Shown: positions 22,955 to 33,184 of the stretch, in pieces
Layout of the letters: every line of letters begins with the position of its first letter
How positions within the stretch are numbered: the stretch's first letter is position 1
Assembly: GCA_039090855.1 (NCBI GenBank)
Contig: CM077034.1
Location: 17,121,303-17,185,302, forward strand
From: Macrothele yani
Taxonomy: Eukaryota; Arthropoda; Arachnida; Araneae; Macrothelidae
Direction of reading: 5' to 3'
DNA length: 64,000 nt
Position numbers and translations under genes: made by a program
Notes under the pieces: model-generated
Database searches by the model: none
What the model was told of the DNA's origin: nothing
What the model saw: only the letters and a program-made list of their open reading frames with translations

Positions 22955-24690
22955 GCAAACTCATTCAATCATGATCTCATAATTCTTGATATCTATATAT
23001 CACCTCTGCAAAGTCATTCAGTCATAATCTCATATTCTTGAAATCTATATACCACCTCTGAAAATTCATTCAATCATGATCTCATATTCTGGAAATCTAT
23101 ATGTCAGCTCTGCAAACTCATTCAGTCATGATCTCACATTTTTGAAATCTATGTGTCACCTCTGCGAACTCAATCAATCATGATATCGTACTCTTGAAAT
23201 CTATATGTCAACTCTGGAGATTCATTATTCAATCGTGATCTCATATTCTTGAAATCTATATGTCACCTTTGGAGATTCATTCAATCATGATCTCACATTC
23301 TTGAAATCTATATGTCACCTTTGGAGACTCATTCAATCATGATCTCATATTCTTGAAATCCATATGTCACCTTTGGAGACTCATTCAATCATGATCTCAT
23401 ATTTTTGAAATCTATATGTCACCTCTGCAAACTCATTCAATCATGATCTCATATTCTTGAAATCCATATGTCACCTTTGGAGATTCATTCAATCATGATC
23501 TCATATTCTTGAAATCTATATGTCACTTTTGGAGACTCATTCAATCATGATCTCATATTCTTGAAATCTATATGTCACTTTTGGAGACTCATTCAATCAT
23601 GATCTCATATTCTTGAAATCTATATGTCACTTTTGGAGACTCATTCAATCATGATCTCATATTCTTGAAATCCATATGTCACCTTTGGAGACTCATTCAA
23701 TCATGATCTCATATTTTTGAAATCTATATGTCACCTCTGCAAACTCATTCAATCATGATCTCATATTCTTGAAATCCATATGTCACGTTTGGAGATTCAT
23801 TCAATCATGATCTCATATTCTTGAAATCTATATGTCACTTTTGGAGACTCATTCAATCATGATCTCATATTCTTGAAATCTATATGTCACTTTTGGAGAC
23901 TCATTCAATCATGATCTCATATTTTTGAAATCTACATGTCACCTGCAATCTCATTCAATCATGATCTTGTATTCTTGAAATCTATATGTCACCTCTGCAG
24001 ACTCATTCAATCATGATCTCATATTCTTGAAATCTATATGCTACCTTTGGAGTTCATTCAATCATGATCTCATATTCTTGAAATCTATATGTTACCTCTG
24101 CAGACTCATTCAATCATGATCTCATATTCTTGAAATCTATATGCTACCTTTGGAGTTCATTCAATCATGATCTCATATTCTTGAAATCTATATGTCACTT
24201 TTGGAGACTCATTCAATCATGATCTCATATTCTTGAAATCTGTATGTCACTTTTGGAGACTCATTCAATCATGATCTCATATTTTTGAAATCTACATGTC
24301 ACCTGCAATCTCATTCAATCATGATCTTGTATTCTTGAAATCTATATGTCACCTCTGCAGACTCATTCAATCATGATCTCATATTCTTGAAATCTATATG
24401 CTACCTTTGGAGTTCATTCAATCATGATCTCATATTCTTGAAATCTCTATGTCACGTTTTGAAACTCATTCAATCATGATCTCATATTCTTGAAATCTAT
24501 ATGCTACCTTTGGAGTTCATTCAATCATGATCTCATATTTTTGAAATCTATGTGTCACCTCTGCAAACTCATTCAATCATGATCTCATATTCTTGAAATC
24601 TGTATGTCAGCTCTCAAAACTCATTCAATCATGATGTCATAGTCATGAAAACTATGTCACCCCTGCAAACTCATTCAATCTGATCTTGTA
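22955..24690 (+). repeat. 52-bp minisatellite, about 33 copies
   Basis: The unit is TCATTCAATCATGATCTCAT, ATTCTTGAAATCTATATGTC and a variable 12-bp end, either ACCTCTGCAAAC or ACTTTTGGAGAC. The two end types alternate in blocks, and groups of three to five units recur in the same order (for example 23930-24060 and 24290-24420), suggesting higher-order duplication. A few outlying copies are more diverged. Confidence 0.93.
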
Positions 24691-24894
24691 TACTTGCAAT
24701 TTAAAAGATCCATAGTTGTATCTTCATGTTTCATTTCAGTGTTTTGGAATTTTAAAATACTAAAGTGTTCTTTTTTTTTTTTTTTTTTTTTTTTGTAGTC
24801 TTCTATATGAAATCTTCTGTCTTGCTCATACTTATAATTTAATGTGTGAATGCACAGATTGCACCCTATTATACTTTCACATTGTTCTTTTCAG
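24691..24894. other. Intron with poly-T, upstream of ephrin exon
   Basis: Contains a T run at 24771-24794 and ends in the exon's acceptor. Nothing else recognised. Confidence 0.6.
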
Positions 24895-24999
24895 CTACAT
24901 CTGGTGGTGGTTCCGAAGCTATAAGCCAGAGAATAGGGGGACGGTGTGCTACGCATAACATGAAAGTTATCTTCAAAGTCTGTTGTAGTCCAGAAAAAG
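24895..24999 (+). CDS. Ephrin: Ephrin coding exon (end of ectodomain)
   Basis: The acceptor is TTCTTTTCAG before 24895 and the donor GTGAGT at 25000. The exon takes two bases to complete Ser and leaves one base (G). It encodes TSGGGSEAISQRIGGRC, then THNMKVIFKVCCSPEK. The fourth conserved cysteine is GRCA, followed by the final strand (NMKVIFKV) and the CC pair also found in fly Ephrin. The exon starts only about 100 bp downstream of a long poly-T tract (24771-24794), beyond the end of the 52-bp tandem array. Confidence 0.92.
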
Positions 25000-25081
25000 G
25001 TGAGTTTTAATACCCCCAAATGATTTACCTCATGAATCAGTTTTTTAAATATTTTCTTACAAGTTGCACATACTGAATAGG

Positions 25082-25279
25082 TCAATCTTCAACAATTATT
25101 CTCAGTACGAAAGTCTCTTCCACTTCTCTTTGTCTTGAGCAATTCTCTTTCATGTTGATTGTTATCCACCAATTTTTCACTGGGGCTTTTCCTGGCTATT
25201 GGTATCCAGTCTAGTATTTCATTTGTCCAATGGTCTATTCTTCTACAAAAAATACACTCCATTGTCACTTGAGGGTCTT
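25082..25279 (-). mobile_element. Diverged LINE C-terminal fragment
   Basis: The - strand reads RRIDHWTNEILDWIPIARKS, corresponding to ARRTDYRWTAEILDWIPRDRK of the RTE-type LINEs nearby but more diverged. It is interrupted on its right by the Tc1-like element starting at 25282. Only the last part of the protein survives. Confidence 0.6.
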
Positions 25280-25281
25280 TA

Positions 25282-26822
25282 CACTGCTGGACAATTGCTA
25301 AGGACGGATCATAAACTGCTATATAGCGCATAAAAAAAGTAAGTGTGGTTGGATGCCAAGTGAAATAAAATAATGTCAGAATGCCAGGACATTACAAGAA
25401 AGACAATTTATTGTGCTCTGAAATCCAGAAGGCTTTGGAACGTGTTCAAGGGACAAACAGGCCATTTTGTGCAGAATACGTAAACGTGAAAAAATGCAAT
25501 TACCGTCCGCAGGCGTTCCGGCGTAAGATGTCAATACGGGATATGGCCACCATGGAGGGCGATGCAAGATTCCACACGTCGTGTCATGCTTTGCACAACA
25601 TTATCAAGCAGCTGTTGGGGTAATTTATTCCATTGCTCTGTCAGCGCACGGATGAGGGTGTCCTTTTTTATTGGAGGGCATTGGAGACCAGCAAGACTCC
25701 TCCCCAAAGCATCCCACACATTTTCAATTGGATTGAGATCTGGAGAACGTGCTGGCCACACGAGGCGTTGAATATCCTCGCTCTCAAGACACTCCTGGAC
25801 AGCGACTGTTCAATGACATGTTGCGTTGTCATCCATGAAAATGAATCTATCACCGACAGCACCACGGAACATGCGAACATGAGGTAGCAGAACATCATTA
25901 ATGTATCGTTGGCCAGTCATAGTCCCAGTTGGAAGCACATAGAGGAACGTACGGCCATTGATCATGATGCCAGCCCATACCATGACACTATATGTGGGAC
26001 ATCGGTCCCTTTCCTGTATGTTTGCTGGACAATATGCAGTACCACTATCACGCCAGATCAGTTGTCGTCGACAATCAGACGATAGACTGTATCTACTCTC
26101 ATCTGAGAAGAGGACAGCAGACCAGTCGTTATCAGTCCAATTGCGATGTTGATGGCACCATTGCAAACGGGCGGTACGGTGACGTCTGGACAATGGGATG
26201 CACACAACAGGACGGTGGGCGTATAGTCCTCCTTCATGCAAACGTCTGGCGACAGTTTTTCGGGAGATCCGCTTGCCAGTAGCAGCCATAAACTGATTTG
26301 CTACCTCACTAGCTGTGCTGCGCCGGTGTCTTTTTGTTGATAGCACTATGTACCGATCTTCTGCAGGTGTCGTACTGCGAACACGACCTCCCCTGTGACG
26401 TTTGCTACACTCTCCATTTGTTTGAAATGATTTCCAAAGCCTTGAAACAACACTGTGGCTGACGTCGAACTCCCTGGCAACATCTGTTATTTTTCGCTCT
26501 TCTTCAATCTTGCCAATAATACGGCTATGCGTCAAATCATCTAGGTGATGTCGGGAAGACATACTGAAAATTGCAAGTTCATCAATTGATTCTTTCCCTT
26601 TCAACTTTGCGTTTGAACAACAACTGTGAATACGCGTCAAATCCTTTATATCTTTTATCAGCGCTATGACGTCACGAACAAGTTCGGCAACCCAAAATTT
26701 GCATACGCACAACACGTCTTACTGAATCCCGCACTTATGCTAATTTCCACATTTTCCTGCCTTCCATTTTATGGTTGCTATCGTTGCTATTGTCATCCGT
26801 CCTTAGCAATTGTCCGGCAGTG
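25282..26822 (-). mobile_element. Tc1-like transposon, copy C (DD34E family)
   Basis: The 28-bp termini start CACTGCTGGACAATTGCTAA at left and CACTGCCGGACAATTGCTAA at right (one mismatch over 28). TA flanks both sides (25280-25281, 26823-26824). Length is 1541 bp. The transposase is on the - strand and full length but for one nonsense codon. It is inserted in an old LINE fragment. Confidence 0.93.
25531..26562 (-). pseudogene. Tc1-like transposase (copy C), one in-frame stop
   Basis: Best start is ATG at 26562 (MSSRHHLDDLTHSRIIGKIE); the open frame runs further upstream but without family resemblance. About 343 codons to 25531. Order: paired-type helix-turn-helix (ITDVAREFDVSHSVVSRLW), second DNA-binding half (RISRKTVARRL), then the catalytic core VLFSDESRYSL, MDDNATCH and SPDLNPIENVWD. 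Asp-Glu spacing is 34, the classic DD34E. The only disruption is TGA directly after ATCH at about 25810-25812, most simply a CGA (Arg) to TGA transition at a CpG, since the same frame continues with TVAVQECLESEDIQRLVWPA. It ends HGGHIPY. Confidence 0.9.
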
Positions 26823-26888
26823 TACTTTCATCATGATGTCATCCGCTTTTGTCATTTTTATTTACATATACACTATATTAACCAAAAG

Positions 26889-27575
26889 CGTACCTGCCAA
26901 GTTTTACGGTTTACCCATAAAATGTACGGAAATTGTATTTGTTTTGTGGTTATTTTACGGAGCGACATATTTTACGGATTTGTTTTCCAAATAGATTAGT
27001 GACACTCAATCACACACATACTTTACCTTAACATTTTTTCGAAGAGAGAATAATTATCCCAGGAGACTATGATACCAGCATGTTTCTGATTTTCCTGATC
27101 ATAATTTCATCCAAACCTCTCTGGTCTCATCCAATTTGAAGAGAGACAGAAACAAACTTTGTAAGATTAAGATTGGCATTTACTACCAAAACAAAAGAAA
27201 AACAAACAGAAAAAATTGCTTTTTATAAAAATGTTTTTAGCATGCTGACACAAAAATTTAAGTTCAAAACCACTTGTACCTTAAAGTCACTGCAATATAT
27301 CGCTTGTGGCTATACTTTCACAGTTGCAAACTAAAGACTTAATTATGTTTTGACTGCATTTTTATCGTTATAAGTGAAAAATAATGCCCAACGTCTTACT
27401 TATTACTTGTACAGCATATGGAATTGATATATCATTAACATAATGAATCGGCTTTTAATCGATATACTCGATGCATTTTATCAGTATGTTCAATACGTCA
27501 GTCAATCTGACACATCGATTAAACGCTCACTGACCTTTTTTTACGGATTTCAATTCTTCAAAGTTGTCAGATATG
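26889..27575. mobile_element. 687-bp member of the CATACTTGCCAACTTT-ended family
   Basis: The ends are CGTACCTGCCAAGTTT and, on the other strand, CATATCTGACAACTTT, both followed by TTTACGG-rich text as in the 4.9-kb member at 3378-8277. The direct repeat CAAAAG flanks it (26883-26888, 27576-27581). It is inserted in the terminal repeat of Tc1 copy D, so it is younger than that element. There is no satellite inside this copy. Confidence 0.8.
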
Positions 27576-27629
27576 CAAAAGTCATGGACACCTAGAAGAG
27601 AAACACAACAGAGCACTTATTGGCACACA

Positions 27630-28268
27630 TTAGTACAGTGTCGGCCCACCTTTGGCCTTAATGCACGCACTGACCCCTTTGAGACATGCTTTCGACAAGG
27701 TTTTAGAACACAGAGATATCGGTATGCGCTTCCATTTAGTACATAATGCTGTCGCTAACTTTTGCTTAGTAGTAGGCCTTGGTTCCAAACTTCTTGTGCA
27801 GCGCTCTAATTCATCCCATAGGTGCTCTATGGGATTAAGATCAGGGCTCTGTGCTGGCCAGTCCACACACGATACGGAATTATCTTCAAACCATGCCGTA
27901 ACAGTCCTTGCTTTATGGCTCGGTGTATTGGTACCAACAAGGCTCTGTTCCATAGTATTGCCACAGAGTTGGTAAGGCCTGATTGTTCAGATTATCGAGG
28001 TAGACATGCTGGCTAACAGGTTTGTCCACGATAACCAATGGGCCGGGATCATACCACGAAAATCACCCCCACACGAGTACACTGCCAGCTCCAAACTTGA
28101 CCGTAGGAACAGTACACTGTGGTAAATAGCGTTCTCCCGGCTACCCGCCGTACCCAAACACGGCCATCAGACTGATGGATCGTGTATCAGGATTCATCAG
28201 TCCATAGGATCTAGGTATTTCCATTGATCTACGGTCCACAATAAATGTTCTTTACACCATACTAAATC
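27630..28268 (-). pseudogene. Tc1-like transposase of copy D, middle and C-terminal part
   Basis: On the - strand the middle reads WCKEHLLWTVDQWK, then WTDES followed by TGA (probably CGA Arg originally) and a decayed stretch SDGRVWVRR. The C-terminal half reads TPSHKARTVTAWFEDNSVSC, then VDWPAQSPDLNPIEHLWDEL. The second catalytic Asp (QDN in relatives) is Thr, so the enzyme would be dead. Frameshifts separate the two halves. The upstream join is the target site of the hAT-like insertion. Confidence 0.85.
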
Positions 28269-30916
28269 CAGTGGCAGCTCCTGGCAACTGAAACAGGTGG
28301 AGCCAGTAGCCAAAGTCAAACAATGAAATTAAAAAAAAAAAAACTGTCATTATTAGGCCAACTATTCAAACCCCCACCCCACCCCACCCAACCCCCAAGA
28401 TTCCTTTACTTTGCCTCTGTTTACCCCCTTGACTCACAATAATGCCCAAATCAGGTAGGAATGTGTCAACTATTGTATTGCACACGAAAAAAATTTCCCC
28501 AGAATAGAATGCATAACTATTAACAGAAAAATGTTAAAACTCCTTAAATAAAATTTTTACCTTAAAACATATGAGCATCAATTTATGTGAGTTGTGCTTT
28601 GTGTTTCTTCAGATTTCTCAACTGAGGTTTCATGAATTTTGTCAAATATAGAATGAGTACAATACTACCATTTGCATTATTTAAAAGGTTTAACCTTTTT
28701 TTAAAGAACTTGTGAAACCTAAAAACATATATGTACTCATGTGCAAATTATACTTACAGGTTTTCTCATTTAGTTATTTATTTTTAACATAGAAAATCAT
28801 CTCAGTTAAAACTGAAATTAGTTCTGCAAAGCGCTTTGTAAACTTCATACTCTTGGAAACTCAAATTCTTGGGCTGATAAGCACCGAGTTTTTTTAAGTG
28901 AAGCTTTTCGACTCAAATTCTGGGGCTGATAAGCACCGAGTTTTTTTAAGTGAAGCTTTTCGACTCAAATTCTCGGGCTGATAAGCACCGAGTTTTTAAG
29001 TGAAGCTTTTCGACTCAAATTCTTGGGCTGATAAGCACCGAGTTTTTTTAAGTGAAGCTTTTCGACTCAAATTCTGGGACTGATAAGCACCGAGTTTTTT
29101 TAAGTGAAGCTTTTCGACTCAAATTCTCGGGCTGATAAGCACCGAGTTTTTTTAAGTGAAGCTTTTCGACTCAAATTCTAGGGCTGATAAGCACCGAGTT
29201 TTTTTAAGTGAAGCTTTTCGACTCAAATTCTTGGGCTGATAAGCACCGAGTTTTTTTAAGTGAAGCTTTTCGACTCAAATTCTTGGGCTGATAAGCACCG
29301 AGTTTTTTTAAGTGAAGCTTTTCGACTCAAATTCTTGGGCTGATAAGCACCGAGTTTTTTTAAGTGAAGCTTTTCGACTCAAATTCTTGGGCTGATAAGC
29401 ACCGAGTTTTTTAAGTGAAGCTTTTCGACTCAAATTCTTGGGCTGATAAGCACCGAGTTTTTTAAGTGAAGCTTTTCGACTCAAATACTTGGGCTGATAA
29501 GCACCGAGTTTTTTTAAGTGAAGCTTTTCGACTCAAATACTTGGGCTGATAAGCACCGAGTTTTTAAGTGAAGCTTTTCGACTCAAATTCTTGGGCTGAT
29601 AAGCACCGAGTTTTTTAAGTGAAGCTTTTCGACTCAAATTCTTGGGCTGATAAGCACCGAGTTTTTTTAAGTGAAGCTTTTCGACTCAAATACTTGGGCT
29701 GATAATCACCGAGTTTTTTAAGTGAAGCTTTTCGACTCAAATTCTTGGGCTGATAAGCACCGAGTTTTTTTAAGTGAAGCTTTTCGACTCAAATTCTTGG
29801 GCTGATAATCACCGAGTTTTTAAGTGAAGCTTTTCGACTCAAATTCTTGGGCTGATAAGCACCGAGTTTTTTTAAGTGAAGCTTTTCGACTCAAATTCTT
29901 GGGCTGATAAGCACAGAGTTTTTTAAGTGAAGCTTTTCGACTCAAATTCTTGGGCTGATAATCACCGAGTTTTTTTAAGTGAAGCTTTTCGACTCAAATT
30001 CTTGGGCTGATAATCACCGAGTTTTTTTAAGTGAAGCTTTTCGACTCAAATTCTTGGGCTGATAAGCACCGAGTTTTTAAGTGAAGCTTTTCGACTCAAA
30101 TTCTTGGGCTGATAATCACCGAGTTTTTTTAAGTGAAGCTTTTCGACTCAAACTCTTGGGCTGATAAGCACCGAGTTTTTTTAAGTGAAGCTTTTCGACT
30201 CAAATTCTTGGGCTGATAAGCACCGAGTTTTTTAAGTGAAGCTTTTCGACTCAAATTCTTGGGCTGATGAGCACTGTGGTTTTTTAAGTTAAGCTTTTCT
30301 TGCAGATTTAAAGCAAAGAACGGACATTTTAACAAAATATCCACTCCATTCATTGTACTCGACAAGCAAAAAAGTCACGCCACAATGGAACAGCACATCA
30401 CTGAGAGAGACACCACAGAAAAAACAACTAACTGAACATTGCTACGAGATTTGAAACCCTCCTGCCACCCTTGAGCTTGGTCGGGTTAAGCTTCTCTGTC
30501 AGCCCACGGCGTTAAGGAAATGGATACTCTCCCAGCCAATCAAATTAGCACGAGCCAGATAGATCTGGCCCCACAGCTTTTTTTCACATGCGGTTTAGGC
30601 AGTGTTGTATGTAGGTCATCATACTGAATGAGACGTAGAGGAAACGTCTCCTCTTCGCTTTCGTAGTGGTGTTACTGGGGCCTGTTGGAGCTGGCCCCAA
30701 CAACCTCACACTCTGAACGTGATCTCTTTCTTCAGGGAATACTTTTGCGTTTTTGAAGGAAACTTTTCCCTTAAGTAATGGTTTTTGAAAGGAAAATTGA
30801 TCACCATGCAGTTAAGAGAGAGAATAAGAATCAGGGCAAAAAAAAATTATTTCTAGAAATAGAAATTTTTAGGTGGGGCCTGGCCCTTCTGGCCCCTAAT
30901 GACGAACCGCCCCTTG
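28269..30916. mobile_element. hAT-like non-autonomous element carrying a minisatellite
   Basis: It begins CAGTGGCAGCTCCTGG and ends, read from the other strand, CAAGGGGCGGTTCGTCA. Both sides have CTAAATC (28262-28268, 30917-30923). The insertion splits the copy D transposase exactly here. hAT elements normally make 8-bp duplications; 7 bp are clear. It has no transposase and carries the 52-bp array at 28850-30300. A few hundred bases of unique sequence follow the array. Confidence 0.8.
28850..30300 (+). repeat. 52-bp minisatellite, about 28 copies, inside a hAT-like element
   Basis: The unit is GGGCTGATAAGCACCGAG, a T run of 5-7, AAGTGAAGCTTTTCGACTCA and AATTCTT. Period is 49-52 bp, varying with the T run. 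Copies differ by a few substitutions (GATAATCACC, AATACTT). It is confined to the hAT-like element. Confidence 0.93.
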
Positions 30917-30923
30917 CTAAATC

Positions 30924-31325
30924 ACGAGTAGCATTCCGAGTGGAGATGAAAAGCTTATGAGCAGCCGCGTAACCACGGTAACACACGAAATGAAGTTCTC
31001 TGTAAATGGTACATGTACATACCGAGCTTCCAGCAATTTTACCCACCTGTACACTGTGGTCTTGTGCAGTACTCCGTCGATTAGCTGTAACGTCTCTCCT
31101 GACGTTTCGACGTCCTCTATCACTGATTTTCTTTGGTCTGCCAGTACGTTTTCCTACTTCAGGCACACCATGTGTCTTCCACTTATTCAGTACATCCAAA
31201 ACAGTTGACTTGGGTATGTTTAAACGCCTCTCTGTTTCTCTTATGGACAACCCACTAATATAACACTCAACAATCTTTCCTTCCTCAAAGTCAGTTCTCT
31301 CCCGCCGCGACACATTCAACCTCAC
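30924..31325 (-). pseudogene. Tc1-like transposase of copy D, N-terminal DNA-binding half
   Basis: The - strand starts MRLNVSRRERTDFEEGKIVE, followed by helix-turn-helix text LSIRETERRLNIPKSTVLDV, a GRPKK AT-hook-like linker and the second DNA-binding half. It ends STRNATRD, exactly where the hAT-like element was inserted; the matching continuation begins at 28268. Confidence 0.87.
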
Positions 31326-31459
31326 AGTGCGGCACGATCTCGGTCAGCTGCAGGCTTGTTTTTATACCGTTTGCAGCTGTACTGCACATCTTAACAATGC
31401 AGCGGATCTGTTCGTTTTCTTTTGAAGGGGTGTCCAGTGACTTTTGTTAATATAGTGTA

Positions 31460-31639
31460 TATATATATGTGTTTGTGTGTGTTTAATACCTTACTTTCTG
31501 CTCATTTAATGTTAGCATTGATGACCTTTGAAGGTCTGATCTTCCACCGAATGCTGTATGTTTTAAATTTATTTTGAGATCTCTTTTGTTGTGTTCAGAC
31601 ATGTTTTTGTACCTGATAAAGTGTATTATTTTGTCAAAT
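31460..31639. other. Unassigned intron between Tc1 copy D and the palindrome
   Basis: Short unique AT-rich sequence with a small GACCTTTGAAGGTC hairpin near 31521. Nothing else recognised. Confidence 0.5.
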
Positions 31640-31737
31640 AACAAATAAAGGTAACTTGATCACGCTAGTTACGTTAAATGAAAACTTTTACAAAAAGTTC
31701 GTAAGTTGGAAGCTTTCGACCTTATCTTAGGTCTTCA

Positions 31738-32150
31738 TCACGCCAATGGAGGACTAAGATTGTTGCCAGATTCTACATTTGAATTTTTCCGGTTTTTGTT
31801 GCCAAAACTTAGAATTGATCTCCAGATCAACGGAATGTAGAGAGGAGATTCGGAATTGCAAGTCATTGAGTTGAAAATAATTTCCAGGCTTTCGCGGTAA
31901 CGGAGGGCAAAACGATTGTCAAAAGAAGCAATTCGTTTTGCTTCGTTCCAGTGGGGAACTGCAGATGTGTCTTTCATTGTCAAAATAGACAAGGCAGTAT
32001 TAGGATTGGCTTTCGAAACATCTTTTTTATGTTCTAAAATTCTATGGCTAATGCTCCTGTATGTGCTTCCAATGTATAAGTTATCCCCAGTAGAAGAAGA
32101 GATAGGAATGTATTAAACTTCTGGGAGGTCTAGATTTTCAGCTTTGTCCC
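31738..32150 (-). pseudogene. GIY-YIG endonuclease fragment, left arm
   Basis: Inverted partner of the right-arm frame. The - strand retains SILTMKDTSAVPHWNEAKRI, RYRESLEIIFNSM and a C-terminal extension SFGNKNRKNSNVESG. The GVY end is frameshifted relative to the right arm. It has diverged by a few percent, so the palindrome is not a very recent copy or an exact assembly echo. Confidence 0.75.
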
Positions 32151-32199
32151 TATCCCTTTGTAGAAGTTTCAAGATGTTTGGGGTAGATTTAATGGCAAG

Positions 32200-32571
32200 A
32201 TGGTAACCAAAACTTCTAAAAACATCTTGAAACTTCAACAAAGGGATAGGGACAAAGTTGAAAGCCTGAACCTCCCAGGAGTTTACTGCATTCCTATCTC
32301 TTCTTCTACTGGGGATAACTTATACATTGGAAGCACATACAGGAGCATTAGCCATAGAATTTTAGAACATAGAAAAGATGTTTCGAAAGCCAATCCTAAC
32401 ACTGCCTTGTCTATTTTGACAATGGAAGACACTTCTGCAGTTCCCCACTGGAACGAAGCAAAACGAATTGCTTCTTTTGGCAATCGTTTTGCCCTCCGTT
32501 ACCGCGAAAGCCTGAAAATTATTTTCAACTCAATGACTTGCAATCCGAATCTCCTCTCTACATTCCGATGA
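32200..32571 (+). pseudogene. GIY-YIG endonuclease fragment, right arm
   Basis: Reads LKLQQRDRDKVESLNLPGVY, then YIGSTYRSISHRILEHRKDV and RYRESLKIIFNSM. Visible are GVY and YIG with the catalytic Tyr, the Arg/His of the HRILEH helix and the Glu of RYRESL. The domain follows Penelope-like order. No upstream reverse transcriptase is attached, so it is a 5'-truncated retroelement end. Confidence 0.8.
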
Positions 32572-32811
32572 TCTGGAGAACAATTCTAAGTTTTGGCAAC
32601 AAAAACAGGAAAAATTCAAATGTAGAATCTGGCAACAATCTTAGTCCTCCATTTGAGTGATGAAGACCTAAGATAAGGTCGAAAGCTTCCAACTTACGAA
32701 CTTTTTGTAAAAGTTTTCCTTTAACGTAACTAGCGTGATCAAGGTACCTTCATTTGTTAATATTGTTACGTGTTTTGCCCATCATCGTCACGTATTATTT
32801 TGTATTTGCAG

Positions 32812-32966
32812 CCAGCAGCACTACACAGAGCAGTTCAACATTTGACTTTCCATCCACAACAACTTCAACAACACCGCCCCTTCTTCAGTCACACGCTTCC
32901 GTCGCCCATCTGCTACTACTCCTTACAGAATTCCTCCAGTTATATCAAGTAAGCTGCCTAATATGA
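32812..32966 (+). CDS. Ephrin: Possible alternative ephrin exon with its own stop (upstream acceptor)
   Basis: The acceptor TATTTGCAG ends at 32811. Joined in phase to the G left at 24999, the exon reads a Ser/Thr-rich linker (SSTTQSSSTFDFPSTTTSTT), then a leucine-rich hydrophobic stretch (HLLLLLTEFLQLYQV), and ends at TGA 32964-32966. A hydrophobic tail directly before a stop could act as a GPI-addition signal, which would make this an alternative, shorter C-terminus that skips the last exon. The S/T-rich text looks like genuine linker. The leucine-rich end may instead be out-of-frame reading of the downstream exon, produced by a missing base in the assembly. Confidence 0.35.
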
Positions 32967-33023
32967 AAACGTATGACTACCCAAGAGATGGAGAAATAGG
33001 GAAAATGCCATCCAAGAAAACAG
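32889..33023 (+). CDS. Ephrin: Ephrin coding exon (linker, downstream acceptor)
   Basis: With the acceptor CCCCTTCTTCAG at 32877-32888 this exon accepts the single base left by the previous exon and reads 44 codons (TRFRRPSATTPYRIPPV, then SKLPNMKTYDYPRDGE, then GKMPSKKT). It leaves one base before the donor GTATGA at 33024, which joins in frame to the last exon. An equally good acceptor lies 77 nt upstream at 32811. Starting there gives a Ser/Thr-rich linker in a different frame that stops at 32966. One extra C near 32877-32880 would fuse the two into one long S/T-rich linker, so an assembly error is possible. The placement of the end at 33023 is firm; the start is uncertain. Confidence 0.72.
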
Positions 33024-33184
33024 GTATGAAGATTTAAAAGTATCCAGCTTGTCTGTACTGACATGATACATAATTAAATAACCGTCATATATAAATTATA
33101 TATATATATACAGATTTAAATTCTAAAATTTTTTCCTTAGTCTTCAGTTTTGCTCTTAAGTATATATACAGACATATACATAGT
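33024..33184. other. Start of the 30-kb last ephrin intron
   Basis: AT-rich sequence with a short (TA)n tract near 33097-33112 between the donor and a LINE fragment. Confidence 0.5.

Larger units (their letters stand above)
26871..31457 (-). mobile_element. Tc1-like transposon, copy D, split by two later insertions
   Basis: The left terminus is CACTATATTAACCAAAAG (26871-26888), continuing after an insertion at 27582 with TCATGGACACC. The right terminus on the - strand is CACTATATTAACAAAAGTCA. TA flanks both ends (26869-26870, 31458-31459). Removing the insertions at 26889-27581 and 28269-30923 leaves about 1.24 kb, the expected size. The transposase N-terminal half lies at about 30924-31325, the middle at 27960-28268 and the C-terminal half at 27630-27953, all on the - strand. 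Confidence 0.88.
31640..32758. mobile_element. Palindrome of two Penelope-like element 3' ends (540 bp arms, 39-bp spacer)
   Basis: The left arm 31640-32179 is the inverted copy of the right arm 32219-32758, with scattered mismatches. Each arm encodes a GIY-YIG endonuclease domain reading outward from the centre and ends in a 3' segment containing GACCTAAGATAAGGTCGAAA. GIY-YIG endonucleases joined to retroelements are the hallmark of Penelope-like elements, which often carry terminal copies in inverted arrangement (family knowledge). The reverse transcriptase part is absent. The palindrome ends about 50-130 bp before the fourth ephrin exon. Confidence 0.8.

Noticed and set aside
19270..24690. 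CRISPR-like arrays
   Set aside because: Units are contiguous tandem repeats with no unique spacers, and the context is animal introns.
28850..30300. Hammerhead core in the 52-bp units (CTGATAAG)
   Set aside because: The required G of CTGANGA is A in nearly all units and no GAAA follows in the right place; only the last degenerate unit has CTGATGAG.
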